The notes below the pieces were generated by a model. The model did not search any database. It was not told the origin of the DNA and saw only the letters and a program-made list of their open reading frames with translations. The translations under genes were made by a program, and so were the position numbers. From Psychromonas ossibalaenae ATCC BAA-1528 (GTDB taxonomy: Bacteria > Pseudomonadota > Gammaproteobacteria > Enterobacterales > Psychromonadaceae), in NCBI RefSeq assembly GCF_000381745.1, contig NZ_KB907001.1:1-55001 (forward strand): 55,001 nucleotides of DNA, given 5' to 3'. This document shows, piece by piece, positions 36,757 to 46,029 of this stretch; within the stretch, counting starts at the first letter, position 1; the number at the start of each line of letters is the position of its first letter.

Positions 36757-37232
36757 TGGATCTGTTTGTTGATTTACAAATTGCCAGTGAAAATGAACAC
36801 AAACTGCCGGATCTTCTCTCTATTGAAAAATGGGTATGTGCCGCTCTGCTGGCAGGTTTAGAGGTACAGCGCGAAGAAGTCGAATTAACCGTGCGCATTG
36901 TCGATCAGGACGAAAGCCAGGAGCTGAACAATACCTACCGCGGCAAAGATAAACCGACCAATGTACTGTCGTTTCCTTTTCAAAATCCGCCGGGGATCAC
37001 ATTACCTTTATTAGGTGATCTGGTAATCTGTAAACAAGTGGTTGAAAAAGAAGCACTACAGCAGAATAAATCTGAGACGGAACACTGGGCGCATATGCTT
37101 ATCCACGGCACATTACACCTGTTAGGCTACGACCATATCATCGAGCAGGAAGCTGTTGAGATGGAAACCCTTGAGACAAAACTATTAATGGAACTTGGTT
37201 TTGCTGATCCCTATTTAAGTGAAAAAGAGTAA
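36756..37232 (+). CDS. ybeY: Endoribonuclease YbeY, rRNA maturation factor
   Basis: YbeY is a metal-dependent RNase needed for 16S rRNA 3'-end maturation and 70S quality control. The 158-aa protein carries the zinc motif [11 protein letters not shown] with H117, H121 and H127, and upstream the conserved [15 protein letters not shown]. It starts inside the ybeZ stop codon and is followed 9 bp later by corC, so the genes form one operon. Confidence 0.96.
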   Translation: MDLFVDLQIASENEHKLPDLLSIEKWVCAALLAGLEVQREEVELTVRIVDQDESQELNNTYRGKDKPTNVLSFPFQNPPGITLPLLGDLVICKQVVEKEALQQNKSETEHWAHMLIHGTLHLLGYDHIIEQEAVEMETLETKLLMELGFADPYLSEKE

Positions 37233-37241
37233 ATAAAATTA

Positions 37242-38111
37242 ATGTCTGAAGACAATATACAAAGCGTACCTGAAAACTCTAGATCTGGACTATTAGACAA
37301 AATCGGCAGCCTTTTCCAGGGAGAGCCGCAAAACCAGAAAGAGTTATTTGAAGTAATAAAAGGTGCAAAAAATCGCCAGGTCATTGATCAAAAAACCAAA
37401 GAGATGATCAAAGGTGTATTGGATGTCTCCAAACTACGCGTACGCGACATTATGATCCCCCGCTCACAAATGATCACACTAGGGCTGCATCAAAGTGTGG
37501 AAGAGTTTCTTCCACAGTTAATTGAATCCGCTCATTCCCGTTTTCCGGTGATAACAGAAGACAAAGACCATATTGTCGGCTTGTTGCTGGCTAAAGATCT
37601 GCTCAAATTTGGTTTCAGCAGTGAAGCAGACGATTTTAAAATTGAAGATATTCTGCGCGAAGCCGTAGTTGTTCCTGAAAGCAAACGCTTAGATACCCTG
37701 CTTAAAGATTTCCGCAGTCAGCGTTACCATATGGCAATTGTTGTTGATGAATACGGCGGCGTTTCCGGCCTGGTAACCATCGAAGATATCCTGGAAGTTA
37801 TCGTCGGTGAAATCGAAGATGAATTTGATGATATTGATGTTGCCGAAATCCGCAAAATCGGTAAACGAACTTATGCGGTCAATGCCTTAACTTCAATTGA
37901 TGATTTTAATGACTACTTTGCAACCCAGTTTAATATTGATGAACAGGATACCATTGCCGGTTTAATTATCCATAAACTCGGGCATCTGCCGGGCCGAGGT
38001 GAAAGTATCACTATTGAAGATCATCGATTTAAAGTGATCAACGCCGATAACCGCCGTTTAGTACAACTTCAAGTTCGCCTTCCTAGAGAGCTGAAAAATA
38101 TTGAGCAATAA
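37242..38111 (+). CDS. corC: CorC/YbeX, CBS-domain protein
   Basis: This 289-aa protein has two CBS domains (about 66-190; MIPRSQMITLG and VVDEYGGVSGLVTIEDILEVIVGEIEDEF are hallmarks) and a C-terminal CorC/HlyC domain (about 208-285). CorC is linked in E. coli to Mg2+/Co2+ efflux and ribosome-related functions. There is no membrane domain, as expected for CorC rather than CorB-type proteins. Its last codons overlap the lnt start by 11 bp. Confidence 0.94.
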   Translation: MSEDNIQSVPENSRSGLLDKIGSLFQGEPQNQKELFEVIKGAKNRQVIDQKTKEMIKGVLDVSKLRVRDIMIPRSQMITLGLHQSVEEFLPQLIESAHSRFPVITEDKDHIVGLLLAKDLLKFGFSSEADDFKIEDILREAVVVPESKRLDTLLKDFRSQRYHMAIVVDEYGGVSGLVTIEDILEVIVGEIEDEFDDIDVAEIRKIGKRTYAVNALTSIDDFNDYFATQFNIDEQDTIAGLIIHKLGHLPGRGESITIEDHRFKVINADNRRLVQLQVRLPRELKNIEQ

Positions 38112-39669
38112 TATCCTTAAAAAACTGCCGGCTGTTACACAAAATCTACCAGGGCAGCTTTTTGCAGCCCTTATTTTGGGGGCTGTACAAGTTTTTGCTT
38201 TTGCACCTTTTTCGTTATGGTGGGCAGTCTATCCTTCATTTATCGGTTTGTACTTCTTACTGCAGCAGGTACAAAAAACGACTCAACGCTATTTTTTAGT
38301 CAGCTTCACCTTCAGCTTATCGATGTTTATCGCGACCATTCACTGGGTTTATGTCAGCATGGATCAGTTCGGGGGAATGCCGGCAGCGGTCAGTATTTTT
38401 TTAATAATTCTGTTATGCGCTTATTTAGCCCTGTTCCCAACCCTGGCATTATGGGCAGGCACACGCTTCCTGCATTTTTCCCGCAGTAAACGCTATCTGT
38501 TTGTTATTCCCGTTTTCTGGCTGATTTCAGACTGGCTTCGCGGTTATGTGTTAACCGGGTTCCCGTGGGCCTATTTAGGTTACAGCCATGCAGATACGCC
38601 TTTAGTCGGGTTTGCACCGTTATTAGGTGTTCAGGGGATCACGCTGGCGATTATGATTATCTGCGGTGCACTGACTCTGATTATCCAAAAACAGAAGGTA
38701 CTTTTAAATATACTGTTAATCTGCGCCATTCTGCTAGGCGGCAGCATTTTACAGCAGCAGAAATACACACAGCTGCAGCCGCAGGTAATGATTTCACTGG
38801 TACAGGGTAATATTGACCAGAATGAAAAATGGCAGAGAGACCAGCTCTATCCGTCGCTGTTTAAATACCTGGATCTCAGTGAAACCGGATTAGATGATCA
38901 ACACGAGCTTATCATCTGGCCGGAGTCTGCCATTGCCGCGTTAGAACTGGATATGCAGCGCTTCCTAGTGCCTTTATCTGACGATCTAAGCAGTAAAAAT
39001 AAAACCCTGATCACTGGTATTGTCGGTTATGAACTGGAGACAGAGGATTACCACAATACAATTATTATGCTGGGCAGACTGCCGCAGGGACATGAGTATT
39101 CATTAGATAGTGATAACCGCTACCAGAAGCATCAGTTACTGCCGATTGGCGAGTTTGTTCCCTTTGAAGAATATTTACGCCCGCTAGCACCCTATTTCAA
39201 CCTGCCGATGTCGAGTTTTCAGCGCGGTGCTGAAATTCAGCCGAATCTGCACAATGATCAGGCCGATTTAGCATCCGCTTTATGTTATGAAATAGCTTTT
39301 CCCGAATTACTACGCAAAAATATCGCAGAAAAGACTGGTTTTATTTTGACCTTAAGCAACGATGCCTGGTTCGGTGATTCAATCGGTCCGGAACAGCATT
39401 TAGAGATTGCCAGGATGCGCGCCATTGAGTTTGCCAGACCGGTGCTGCGCAGCACAAATAACGGGGTAACCGCTATTTTTGATTCATCTGGAAATGAAGT
39501 CGGCCGCTTACCGGTAAACACAGCTGCGGTATTGAGTAAAAATGTGCAGCCGGCATTCGGGCAGACCCCCTACCAGCGTTACGGAACGACGCCGCTGTAT
39601 CTATACTGCTTATTAATACTGACAGGGATGTTTTTCTATCACAGAAAACTTAAAAAGTCTGCAGGGTAA
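38101..39669 (+). CDS. lnt: Apolipoprotein N-acyltransferase Lnt
   Basis: Lnt adds the third acyl chain to the N-terminal cysteine of lipoproteins in the inner membrane. The 522-aa protein has about six N-terminal membrane helices (to residue 215), then a nitrilase-like periplasmic domain. The catalytic triad is visible as E275 (WPESAIA), K343 (YQKHQLLP) and C395 (ALCYEIAFPE), each exactly eight residues after the E. coli positions. A last helix lies at the C-terminus. The TTG at 38101 overlaps the end of corC. Downstream, a MATE gene begins 3 bp after the stop. Confidence 0.95.
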   Translation: MSNNILKKLPAVTQNLPGQLFAALILGAVQVFAFAPFSLWWAVYPSFIGLYFLLQQVQKTTQRYFLVSFTFSLSMFIATIHWVYVSMDQFGGMPAAVSIFLIILLCAYLALFPTLALWAGTRFLHFSRSKRYLFVIPVFWLISDWLRGYVLTGFPWAYLGYSHADTPLVGFAPLLGVQGITLAIMIICGALTLIIQKQKVLLNILLICAILLGGSILQQQKYTQLQPQVMISLVQGNIDQNEKWQRDQLYPSLFKYLDLSETGLDDQHELIIWPESAIAALELDMQRFLVPLSDDLSSKNKTLITGIVGYELETEDYHNTIIMLGRLPQGHEYSLDSDNRYQKHQLLPIGEFVPFEEYLRPLAPYFNLPMSSFQRGAEIQPNLHNDQADLASALCYEIAFPELLRKNIAEKTGFILTLSNDAWFGDSIGPEQHLEIARMRAIEFARPVLRSTNNGVTAIFDSSGNEVGRLPVNTAAVLSKNVQPAFGQTPYQRYGTTPLYLYCLLILTGMFFYHRKLKKSAG

Positions 39670-39672
39670 TAA

Positions 39673-41043
39673 ATGAAAAACAAAATTGCCACATTTCGTC
39701 ATCCTGACTTCCAGAATAAGCTCTGGAAGTTAGCTTTGCCTATTACTTTTCAATCACTGTTATATTCTTTTCTCGGCCTGGTTGATATTTTAATGGTCAG
39801 CCAGTTAGGTGAGAGTGAAATTGCCGCCGTTGGACTGGGTAATAAAATCTTCTTCTTTAATCTACTGGTTATGGTCGGGATCAGTCACGCAGGCGGTGTA
39901 CTGGCCTCGCAGTATTACGGCGCAGAAGATCTTTCTGGATTAAGACGCAGCCTGATCATTTCGCTGTTATTCAGTGTAGTCAGCACCCTTCCTTTTATCG
40001 CTTTTTATGTTTTATCCCCGGAAACAGTTACCGGACTTGCTAGTGATGACTCACATCTTTTAGGTTTTGCAAATGACTACTTAGTCATTACCGCGTGGAG
40101 TTTTATTTTTACTGCGGTAGTACTGCCCGTTGAGACTGCACTACGATCCGCTGGTGATACTAAAACAGCGATGCGTATCAGCATGCTCGCACTGCCGATC
40201 AATGCATTTCTGAACTACATACTCATTTTCGGGCATTTTGGCTTCCCGGCAATGGGCGTGGAAGGCAGTGCCTGGGGCACAGTGGCTGCTCGATTTATTC
40301 AGTTACTGTTAATGCTCTTTTTTGTTGCGAAAAGGCGTCCTTTTATTATCGCAGCGGCCGCGGAAATCAAGCAGGCACTGAGTGCTTTTGAAATAAAACG
40401 TTATATCAAACTTGCTGTACCTATGGTGCTGCACGACGGCTGCTGGGCACTGGGTGTTTTTGTTTATACACTGATTTTTGCCATGATAGGCATCCAGGAG
40501 CTGGCTGTAATGAGCATGGTTTCCACTATCGAACAAACTATTTTTGCTCTGTTTATCGGTATTGCGATTGCCAGCGGCACCATGATAGGCCATGAACTGG
40601 GCGCAAAGTCATTTGATAAAGCCTGGCAGCAGGCCTGGACTTTTATTTTATTTGTTCCGGTCCTGGCGATTTTTTTTGCGCCGGTTATTATTTTCTTCAG
40701 GGAGCCGGTATTAGCATTTTTTCCGACGCTTTCTGTTAGTGCAGCCGCAAGTGCTTCACAGGTATTAATGGTGCTGGCATTTGCTTTGTTTGTTCGCGTT
40801 ATTAACTTTATCGGCATCATTGGCGTATTACGCAGCGGCGGAGATGTTAATTACAGTACCTTCATTGATATATTTTGTATGTGGTGTGTCGGCATTCCAC
40901 TCACTTTTATTGCCGTTAAATATTATAATTTCACTTTAGTTGAAGCTTATCTAGTCACACTATCGGAAGAGCTCATAAAGGTTATTCTAGTTATTCTGCG
41001 TGTTCATAAAAAACACTGGCTAAAAAACATGCTGCACCCGTAA
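39673..41043 (+). CDS. MATE family multidrug/cation antiporter
   Basis: The 456-aa inner-membrane protein has twelve hydrophobic helices in two MATE repeats. Helix 1 starts with LWKLALPITFQSLLYSFLGLVDILMVSQLG, followed by GLGNKIFFF, ASQYYG and the cytoplasmic ALRSAGDTKTAM, then a second repeat from about residue 235. MATE proteins export drugs or metabolites in exchange for Na+ or H+; the substrate is unknown. The ATG is 3 bp after lnt with AGGG inside the lnt end, so it is co-transcribed with the lnt operon, which is not the usual E. coli arrangement. Confidence 0.9.
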   Translation: MKNKIATFRHPDFQNKLWKLALPITFQSLLYSFLGLVDILMVSQLGESEIAAVGLGNKIFFFNLLVMVGISHAGGVLASQYYGAEDLSGLRRSLIISLLFSVVSTLPFIAFYVLSPETVTGLASDDSHLLGFANDYLVITAWSFIFTAVVLPVETALRSAGDTKTAMRISMLALPINAFLNYILIFGHFGFPAMGVEGSAWGTVAARFIQLLLMLFFVAKRRPFIIAAAAEIKQALSAFEIKRYIKLAVPMVLHDGCWALGVFVYTLIFAMIGIQELAVMSMVSTIEQTIFALFIGIAIASGTMIGHELGAKSFDKAWQQAWTFILFVPVLAIFFAPVIIFFREPVLAFFPTLSVSAAASASQVLMVLAFALFVRVINFIGIIGVLRSGGDVNYSTFIDIFCMWCVGIPLTFIAVKYYNFTLVEAYLVTLSEELIKVILVILRVHKKHWLKNMLHP

Positions 41044-41171
41044 AAATATCACTTTATATCTAATGCTTATGATGCAAACCCAACAAAATAGTGAGATTAA
41101 TCCTGCTATTTTGATGTCAAGCTGATAACATCTATTATTTGATTATCATATATATGGCTAAGGAATTTTTA

Positions 41172-41912
41172 ATGTTTTTAAATAAAACAGTGTTGTTGAC
41201 TGCACTTGCTCTTTTTGTGACTTCCGGCTGTGTCAGTATTGATACTGAATCACAACAAACACAAATAACCAATCTTCAAGGTGAACTTGTGGAATCACAA
41301 AAAACCAACCAGAAGACACAAGATGAGTTAACGGCTTCCAGTGAAGCGTTAAAAGCCAGCCAGGATAAAGTAACAGAACTAAGTGCTTTACTGGTAAAAG
41401 CCAAAAAAGCTAAAGCACCTAAAACTGAAATTGTACCGGTTAGCGATAAAAAAGAGATAGTGCAGTTTGATGATAAAACCGTTCTTGGACGCATTGAGTG
41501 GGTTTATATTTCAGCAGCCAAAAACAGTTATAAAGGACGAATTGATACTGGTGCAACTACTTCATCACTTAATGCCGTTGATATCGAACGTTTCGAACGT
41601 GACGGGAAAAAATGGGTACGCTTCAGCTTAAAGCACAACAAAGATAGCGAACCTCAGCGTATTGAAGCAAAAATAGAGCGTATAGCTAAAATCAGCCAGT
41701 CAAGTAAACCAGGTGTCACTGACGAACGTCCGGTAGTTCGCCTGCAGGTACGCATAGGCGATACGGTGCATCTGACAGAATTCACTTTAACTGACCGTCA
41801 GCATATGGAATACCCGGTATTAATCGGCCGAACATTTATGCGTGATGTGATTTTAGTTGACGTCAGCCAGGAATACATTCACCCAAAATATCAAGAAAAA
41901 ACTAAAAAATAG
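41172..41912 (+). CDS. Retropepsin-like aspartic protease lipoprotein (RimK-associated protease family)
   Basis: The 246-aa protein begins with a lipoprotein signal (lipobox TSGC, Cys20), followed by a coiled coil (about 25-75) and a retropepsin-like domain (about 105-240). The active-site motif is IDTGATTSS with D125; YPVLIGRTFMRD near 218-229 is the family's second block. Members of this family (once called ATP-dependent zinc proteases) are linked to RimK-like ligases. I chose ATG 41172 over 41139 because AAGGAA precedes it and it gives the clean lipoprotein signal. The next gene starts 9 bp downstream. It probably acts as a membrane-anchored periplasmic protease in a three-gene module. Confidence 0.85.
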   Translation: MFLNKTVLLTALALFVTSGCVSIDTESQQTQITNLQGELVESQKTNQKTQDELTASSEALKASQDKVTELSALLVKAKKAKAPKTEIVPVSDKKEIVQFDDKTVLGRIEWVYISAAKNSYKGRIDTGATTSSLNAVDIERFERDGKKWVRFSLKHNKDSEPQRIEAKIERIAKISQSSKPGVTDERPVVRLQVRIGDTVHLTEFTLTDRQHMEYPVLIGRTFMRDVILVDVSQEYIHPKYQEKTKK

Positions 41913-41921
41913 GGAACCGTT

Positions 41922-43448
41922 ATGAATGCTCGTATTTTCTTTTTTGTCCTCGTGGCCGGTTTATTTGCTTTAGGGTTATCGCAGACGATTCAGCGTCATA
42001 TGGCGTTTGATATTCCATGGATGCCAGGCGAAACACGTACCATCTGGAATATTGACGCAAAAATAGATTTTGAAGCCGATGGTCAAGAAGTCATCGCTTC
42101 TTTAACCACACCGAAAGCACAAGCCGGTTATCTGCAGCTCAGCCAGAATGCTGCGTCTCCAGGTTACGGCTTGTCATTTTTAGAGGAAGGTAATGCTCCG
42201 CAGGCACAGTGGACAATTCGCGAAGCAACCGGTAAACAGACTCTATATTACAATGTGCAGTTTCTAGCTGATGCTAAAAGCACCGATCAACCTATCGATG
42301 AGATGCCTCCCCTGCTTGATCTGCAGTATGATCCAGCCGGGCAGACTGCTGGTGCAGAAATAATAAATGATGCATTAAAAACTAGTGCAGATGCATTTAG
42401 TTTTACCCGCGAGCTGTTAAAAGTACTTAACGCTGAACAAACCAGTCAGAATGTCAGCCTGGTCCTCAACGAGGACAGCAGTAAAACAGATCTGTTAATT
42501 TCATTACTTAACAAAGCTAAAATTCCATCGAAAAAAGTCGGCGCGCTTTATCTGGAAGACGGTCGCCGTCGGCAGCATCTGCAGCCTTTGGTTGAAGTTT
42601 TTCAAGAAAAAGATGGTGTAATAACTTCACGCTTATTTGATGCTGACAGTGTACAAGCGGTAGACCGCAGCAACCTGCTGCTTTGGGATCAAAGCGGTAC
42701 AGCCCTGCTGGAATTAACCGGCGCTAGAAACTCAAAGGTCAGCTTTTCCATGATTCAGCAGGAGCAGCCGGCACTGGCTGCAATTATGCAGAAAGCGGAA
42801 AATGAACACCTGTTCAACTTTTCAATTCACAGCCTGCCCGTTGAAGATCAGTCACTATTTAAAGGCATCTTAATGATTCCGTTAGGTGTATTGATTGTAG
42901 TGATAATGCGCGTATTAGTCGGCCTTAAAACATCGGGCACTTTTATGCCGGTTTTAATCGCTATGGCATTTATTCAAACCAGCCTGCTAACTGGATTAGT
43001 CGGCTTTATTCTATTGGTAGCTGTCGGTTTATTTATCCGTTCCTACCTTTCCCATCTTAACCTGCTCCTGGTCTCGCGAATATCCACCGTGATTATTATG
43101 GTTATCCTGCTGATTGCCATGTTCGGCGTGCTGTCCTACAAGCTTGGGTTAACCGAAGGGCTTAAAATTACTTTCTTCCCGATGATTATCCTTTCCTGGA
43201 CAATTGAACGTATGTCGGTTTTATGGGAAGAAGAAGGCGCAAAAGAAGTCATGCTCCAGGGCGGAGGCAGTTTAGCGGTTGCGGTACTTGCCTACTTTAC
43301 TATGAGCAATGAGGTGACTCGTCATCTTATGTTTAACTTCATTGGCCTGCAGTTCGTTGTTATGGCACTGGTGCTGCTTCTTGGAAGTTATACCGGTTAC
43401 CGTTTATTAGAGCTTCGTCGCTTTAAACCTTTAGCCGATAAGGAATAA
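41922..43448 (+). CDS. Inactive transglutaminase domain fused to seven-TM membrane protein
   Basis: The 508-aa inner-membrane protein has an N-terminal helix (about 3-20), a periplasmic domain of about 280 residues and seven C-terminal helices (about 315-500). It fits the paired families of a catalytically dead transglutaminase-like domain and its 7TM domain. No transglutaminase Cys-His-Asp triad is visible; the protein has no cysteine that I can find. The C-terminal GLKTSGTFMPVLIAMAF and ILSWTIERMSVLWEEEG are typical of the 7TM part. AGGGAA precedes the ATG. It lies between the retropepsin-like lipoprotein and an ATP-grasp ligase and probably couples the periplasm to the cytosolic ligase. 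Confidence 0.85.
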   Translation: MNARIFFFVLVAGLFALGLSQTIQRHMAFDIPWMPGETRTIWNIDAKIDFEADGQEVIASLTTPKAQAGYLQLSQNAASPGYGLSFLEEGNAPQAQWTIREATGKQTLYYNVQFLADAKSTDQPIDEMPPLLDLQYDPAGQTAGAEIINDALKTSADAFSFTRELLKVLNAEQTSQNVSLVLNEDSSKTDLLISLLNKAKIPSKKVGALYLEDGRRRQHLQPLVEVFQEKDGVITSRLFDADSVQAVDRSNLLLWDQSGTALLELTGARNSKVSFSMIQQEQPALAAIMQKAENEHLFNFSIHSLPVEDQSLFKGILMIPLGVLIVVIMRVLVGLKTSGTFMPVLIAMAFIQTSLLTGLVGFILLVAVGLFIRSYLSHLNLLLVSRISTVIIMVILLIAMFGVLSYKLGLTEGLKITFFPMIILSWTIERMSVLWEEEGAKEVMLQGGGSLAVAVLAYFTMSNEVTRHLMFNFIGLQFVVMALVLLLGSYTGYRLLELRRFKPLADKE

Positions 43449-43451
43449 CCT

Positions 43452-44399
43452 ATGGTTTTCTGCAGCCCCTTTAAGCTTAGAAGCAAAGGAATTATGGGCA
43501 TGAACCAGCGTAATAGCGGCTATATCGGCCGTTATAACCCTCGTAAACTGTACCCGTTAGTTGATAATAAACTAAAGACCAAAATCATTGCCCGCGAAGC
43601 AAATGTGACAACACCGGCTTTATTAGGTGTTATCTCCATGCAGGCAGAAGTTGAAGGGGTTGAAACCTATATCAAAGACACCCCAGGCTTTGTTATTAAA
43701 CCCGCGAAAGGCAGCGGCGGTAAAGGCATTCTGGTTATTACGAAAATTGAAAACGGACGCTATTTCAAGCCGAACGGCAGCGAAGAGAGCCTGTCTGAAA
43801 TTAAACGCCATGTTACTGACATTCTTGCTGGTCTGTTTAGCCTAGGCGGCAGTGCAGATGTTGCTGTAGTAGAAGGTTTAATCCAGTTCGATAATGCTTT
43901 TGACGGCTTTAGTTTTGAAGGTGTGCCCGATGTACGCGTAATCGTATTTAAGGGCTTTCCAGTGATGGCAATGATGCGCCTGTCAACGGCGGCTTCTGAC
44001 GGCAAAGCTAATTTACACCAGGGTGCTGTTGGTGTCGGCATCGATATCACCACAGGTAAAGCACTGCACGCTGTACAGTTTGATATGCCGGTGAAATATC
44101 ACCCGGACACCAATAAAGAGCTTGCTCTGTTAGAAGTACCGAAATGGGAGCGTTTGATCTACCTGGCTTCCAGCTGTTATGAAATGTCCGGTATGGGTTA
44201 TTTAGGCACGGACATGGTACTTGACCGAGATTTAGGGCCAATGCTGTTAGAGCTTAATGCCCGCCCGGGGCTGGCTATTCAGATTGCTAACGGTGAAGGT
44301 ATCCTGCCGCGCTTAAAACTGGTTGAAAGCCTTGGTGATGACCATGGAATGACCGTAGAAGAGCGCATTGCTTTTTCTAAGGAAAATTTCTCTCAGTAA
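43452..44399 (+). CDS. ATP-grasp ligase related to alpha-L-glutamate ligases (RimK-like)
   Basis: The 315-aa cytosolic enzyme has an ATP-grasp fold. GMNQRNSGYIGRYNPRKLYPLVDNKLKTK opens it (written here only as a landmark at residues about 16-44), FVIKPAKGSGGKGILV (about 77-92) is the ATP-binding loop, and LELNARPGLAIQIANGEG (about 272-289) holds the Mg2+ ligands. It is of the alpha-L-glutamate ligase-like type, so it should join an amino acid or peptide to an amine; the substrate is unknown. AAGGAAT lies before the ATG, 3 bp after the 7TM gene. A strong terminator closes the module. Confidence 0.87.
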   Translation: MVFCSPFKLRSKGIMGMNQRNSGYIGRYNPRKLYPLVDNKLKTKIIAREANVTTPALLGVISMQAEVEGVETYIKDTPGFVIKPAKGSGGKGILVITKIENGRYFKPNGSEESLSEIKRHVTDILAGLFSLGGSADVAVVEGLIQFDNAFDGFSFEGVPDVRVIVFKGFPVMAMMRLSTAASDGKANLHQGAVGVGIDITTGKALHAVQFDMPVKYHPDTNKELALLEVPKWERLIYLASSCYEMSGMGYLGTDMVLDRDLGPMLLELNARPGLAIQIANGEGILPRLKLVESLGDDHGMTVEERIAFSKENFSQ

Positions 44400-44414
44400 T
44401 TAAAAGTTCAGCAT

Positions 44415-44452
44415 AAAGCCGCTATCTGCTCTGCACATAGCGGCTTTTTTAT
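44415..44452 (+). terminator. Rho-independent terminator after the ATP-grasp gene
   Basis: AAAGCCGCTAT and ATAGCGGCTTT form an 11-bp stem with a 13-base loop followed by T residues. It ends the three-gene module shortly before the small membrane protein gene. Confidence 0.9.
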
Positions 44453-44463
44453 AGGAATAAATA

Positions 44464-44790
44464 ATGTTTAAACAGATACCGCTGCGTAATACCTTAAAAA
44501 TGAATACGAATGACAGTGCACACGGCATTTACCGCCTGCCTTTGCTGTTCAATCTGGTTGTCAGCAGCGCATTTACAGCCCTCTTTTTTCACCTGCTTTG
44601 GACTGCCATTTATACTCAGCAGATAGCAAGTTACCTGGTTCCGGGTAGAGTTAAGCCCGTTCTATTTGCCGCTGAACCCTGGCTGTTCTCAGCGTCAACA
44701 GTGGTCACACTGCTGATGATACCTGCCTGCTTATATTCTATTTATCTATTCTGGGCAAAAAGCGATCTTAATGCGGCAAACCATAACTAA
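44464..44790 (+). CDS. Small two-helix membrane protein, unrecognised
   Basis: I do not recognise this 108-aa protein. It has a polar N-terminus of about 24 residues and two hydrophobic helices (about 27-50 and 69-93), so both termini would lie on the same side of the inner membrane. AGGA stands before the ATG. It follows the terminator of the ATP-grasp module and is convergent with sspB, separated by a bidirectional terminator. It may be expressed by read-through from the module. Confidence 0.6.
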   Translation: MFKQIPLRNTLKMNTNDSAHGIYRLPLLFNLVVSSAFTALFFHLLWTAIYTQQIASYLVPGRVKPVLFAAEPWLFSASTVVTLLMIPACLYSIYLFWAKSDLNAANHN

Positions 44791-44813
44791 TTTCAATACG
44801 TTTCCTGCAGATA

Positions 44814-44843
44814 TAAAAAAACCGAGATAAATCTCGGTTTTTT
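44814..44843. terminator. Bidirectional terminator between the small membrane gene and sspB
   Basis: ACCGAGAT and ATCTCGGT form a perfect 8-bp stem with a 2-base loop, flanked by a run of A on the left and a run of T on the right. It can therefore work for both convergent transcripts. Confidence 0.92.
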
Positions 44844-44858
44844 CTGCGCGGGCAAAAA

Positions 44859-45272
44859 TTATTTAACCACGGTTAAGCTTGGGCGTTTGCCCGGCTTAGG
44901 TTTTTTCTGTTCTTCAGGTGCAGGCTCTAACGGCTTATCCAGAGCCTGATAAGCCGGCTCTTCAGGAAAGATAGTACCGGCACCATTTTCGCGGGCGTAA
45001 ATACCTTCAATTGCGTATAAAGGTACATATACCTGCATAGGCTGTCCAGCAAATCGAGCATTAAATGCAACTGCATCATCATCCATGGAAAACTGCATCA
45101 CAGACTGCGGTGCAATATTAAGAACAATTTTTCCATCTTCAACATACTGCAGAGGCACTTCAACACAAGGCTGAGCCGCATCAACAATGATATGCGGGGT
45201 ACATTCACTATCAACAATCCAGTTATAGAATGCACGTAAAAGATACGGACGCTGCACTAACATAACTGTCAT
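44859..45272 (-). CDS. sspB: ClpXP adaptor SspB (stringent starvation protein B)
   Basis: SspB binds the ssrA tag and hands tagged proteins to ClpXP. The 137-aa product has the peptide-binding domain (RPYLLRAFYNWIVDSECTPHIIVDA, then GKIVLNIAPQSV and FNARFAGQPMQVYVP, ending with IYARENGAG). A flexible acidic/proline tail leads to GKRPSLTVVK, the conserved ClpX-tethering end. The tail is shorter than in E. coli (165 aa). Its start overlaps the sspA stop (TAATG), so both are in one operon. Confidence 0.95.
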   Translation of the reverse strand: MTVMLVQRPYLLRAFYNWIVDSECTPHIIVDAAQPCVEVPLQYVEDGKIVLNIAPQSVMQFSMDDDAVAFNARFAGQPMQVYVPLYAIEGIYARENGAGTIFPEEPAYQALDKPLEPAPEEQKKPKPGKRPSLTVVK

Positions 45273-45907
45273 TACATACCTACTCTAATTTCACGTTCGG
45301 TTTCAGTCATTGATGCCTGGAAAGATTCACGCTCGAATACTTTAACCATATAGCTTTTAATGCCGCTGACATTTTCATTGCCTAAATCAATATTCAATTC
45401 AGGTAGACGCCATAATAACGGTGCCATGTAACAATCAACTAGAGTGAACTCTTCAGACATAAAGTAGCTGAAATGATCAAATACAGGTGCAATTAACAAA
45501 ATTGACTCGCGCAATTTCACTCTCGCCTGCTCAGCAGCCTGCGCATCGCTGCCCATAATGATTTCAACTAACGGATACCAGTCGCTTTCAACGCGCTGCA
45601 TCATCAGGCGGCTTTTGCCACGCTCTACCGGGTAAACAGGCATAAGAGGCGGATGCGGAAAACGCTCGTCTAAATATTCCATAATAATACGTGAGTTGTA
45701 TAAGACTAGTTCACGATCAACTAATGTCGGCACGTTATTATAAGGGTTTAGTTCAGCTAACTCTTCAGGCCAGTTCTCTTCGTCAGCGTATGTGATTTCA
45801 ACATTAACGCCTTTCTCTGCTAAAACAATACGTGTTTGATGACTATACAGATCTGATGCACCCGAAAAGAGTGTCATTACAGAACGTTTATTTGCAGCTA
45901 CGGCCAT
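45272..45907 (-). CDS. sspA: Stringent starvation protein A, RNA polymerase-associated GST-fold protein
   Basis: SspA has a glutathione-S-transferase fold without transferase activity and binds RNA polymerase, helping in stationary-phase and acid responses. The 211-aa length matches E. coli (212). An N-terminal thioredoxin-like half (VMTLFSGASDLYSHQTRIVLAEKG, NPYNNVPTLVDRELVLYNSRIIMEYLDERFPHPPL, cited as landmarks at about 10-90) is followed by a helical half. It precedes sspB with overlapping stop and start codons. It lies downstream of petABC on the same strand. Confidence 0.95.
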   Translation of the reverse strand: MAVAANKRSVMTLFSGASDLYSHQTRIVLAEKGVNVEITYADEENWPEELAELNPYNNVPTLVDRELVLYNSRIIMEYLDERFPHPPLMPVYPVERGKSRLMMQRVESDWYPLVEIIMGSDAQAAEQARVKLRESILLIAPVFDHFSYFMSEEFTLVDCYMAPLLWRLPELNIDLGNENVSGIKSYMVKVFERESFQASMTETEREIRVGM

Positions 45908-46029
45908 GGAAATCCCCTAAGATTAATTAAAATTCTATTTGTTTAAAAACGACAACGGCAATGACGGTATAAAACCAGCATTGCCGATAATTACGCACCA
46001 CCTGCTCCTAGCATTAGGAATAGATAGCT

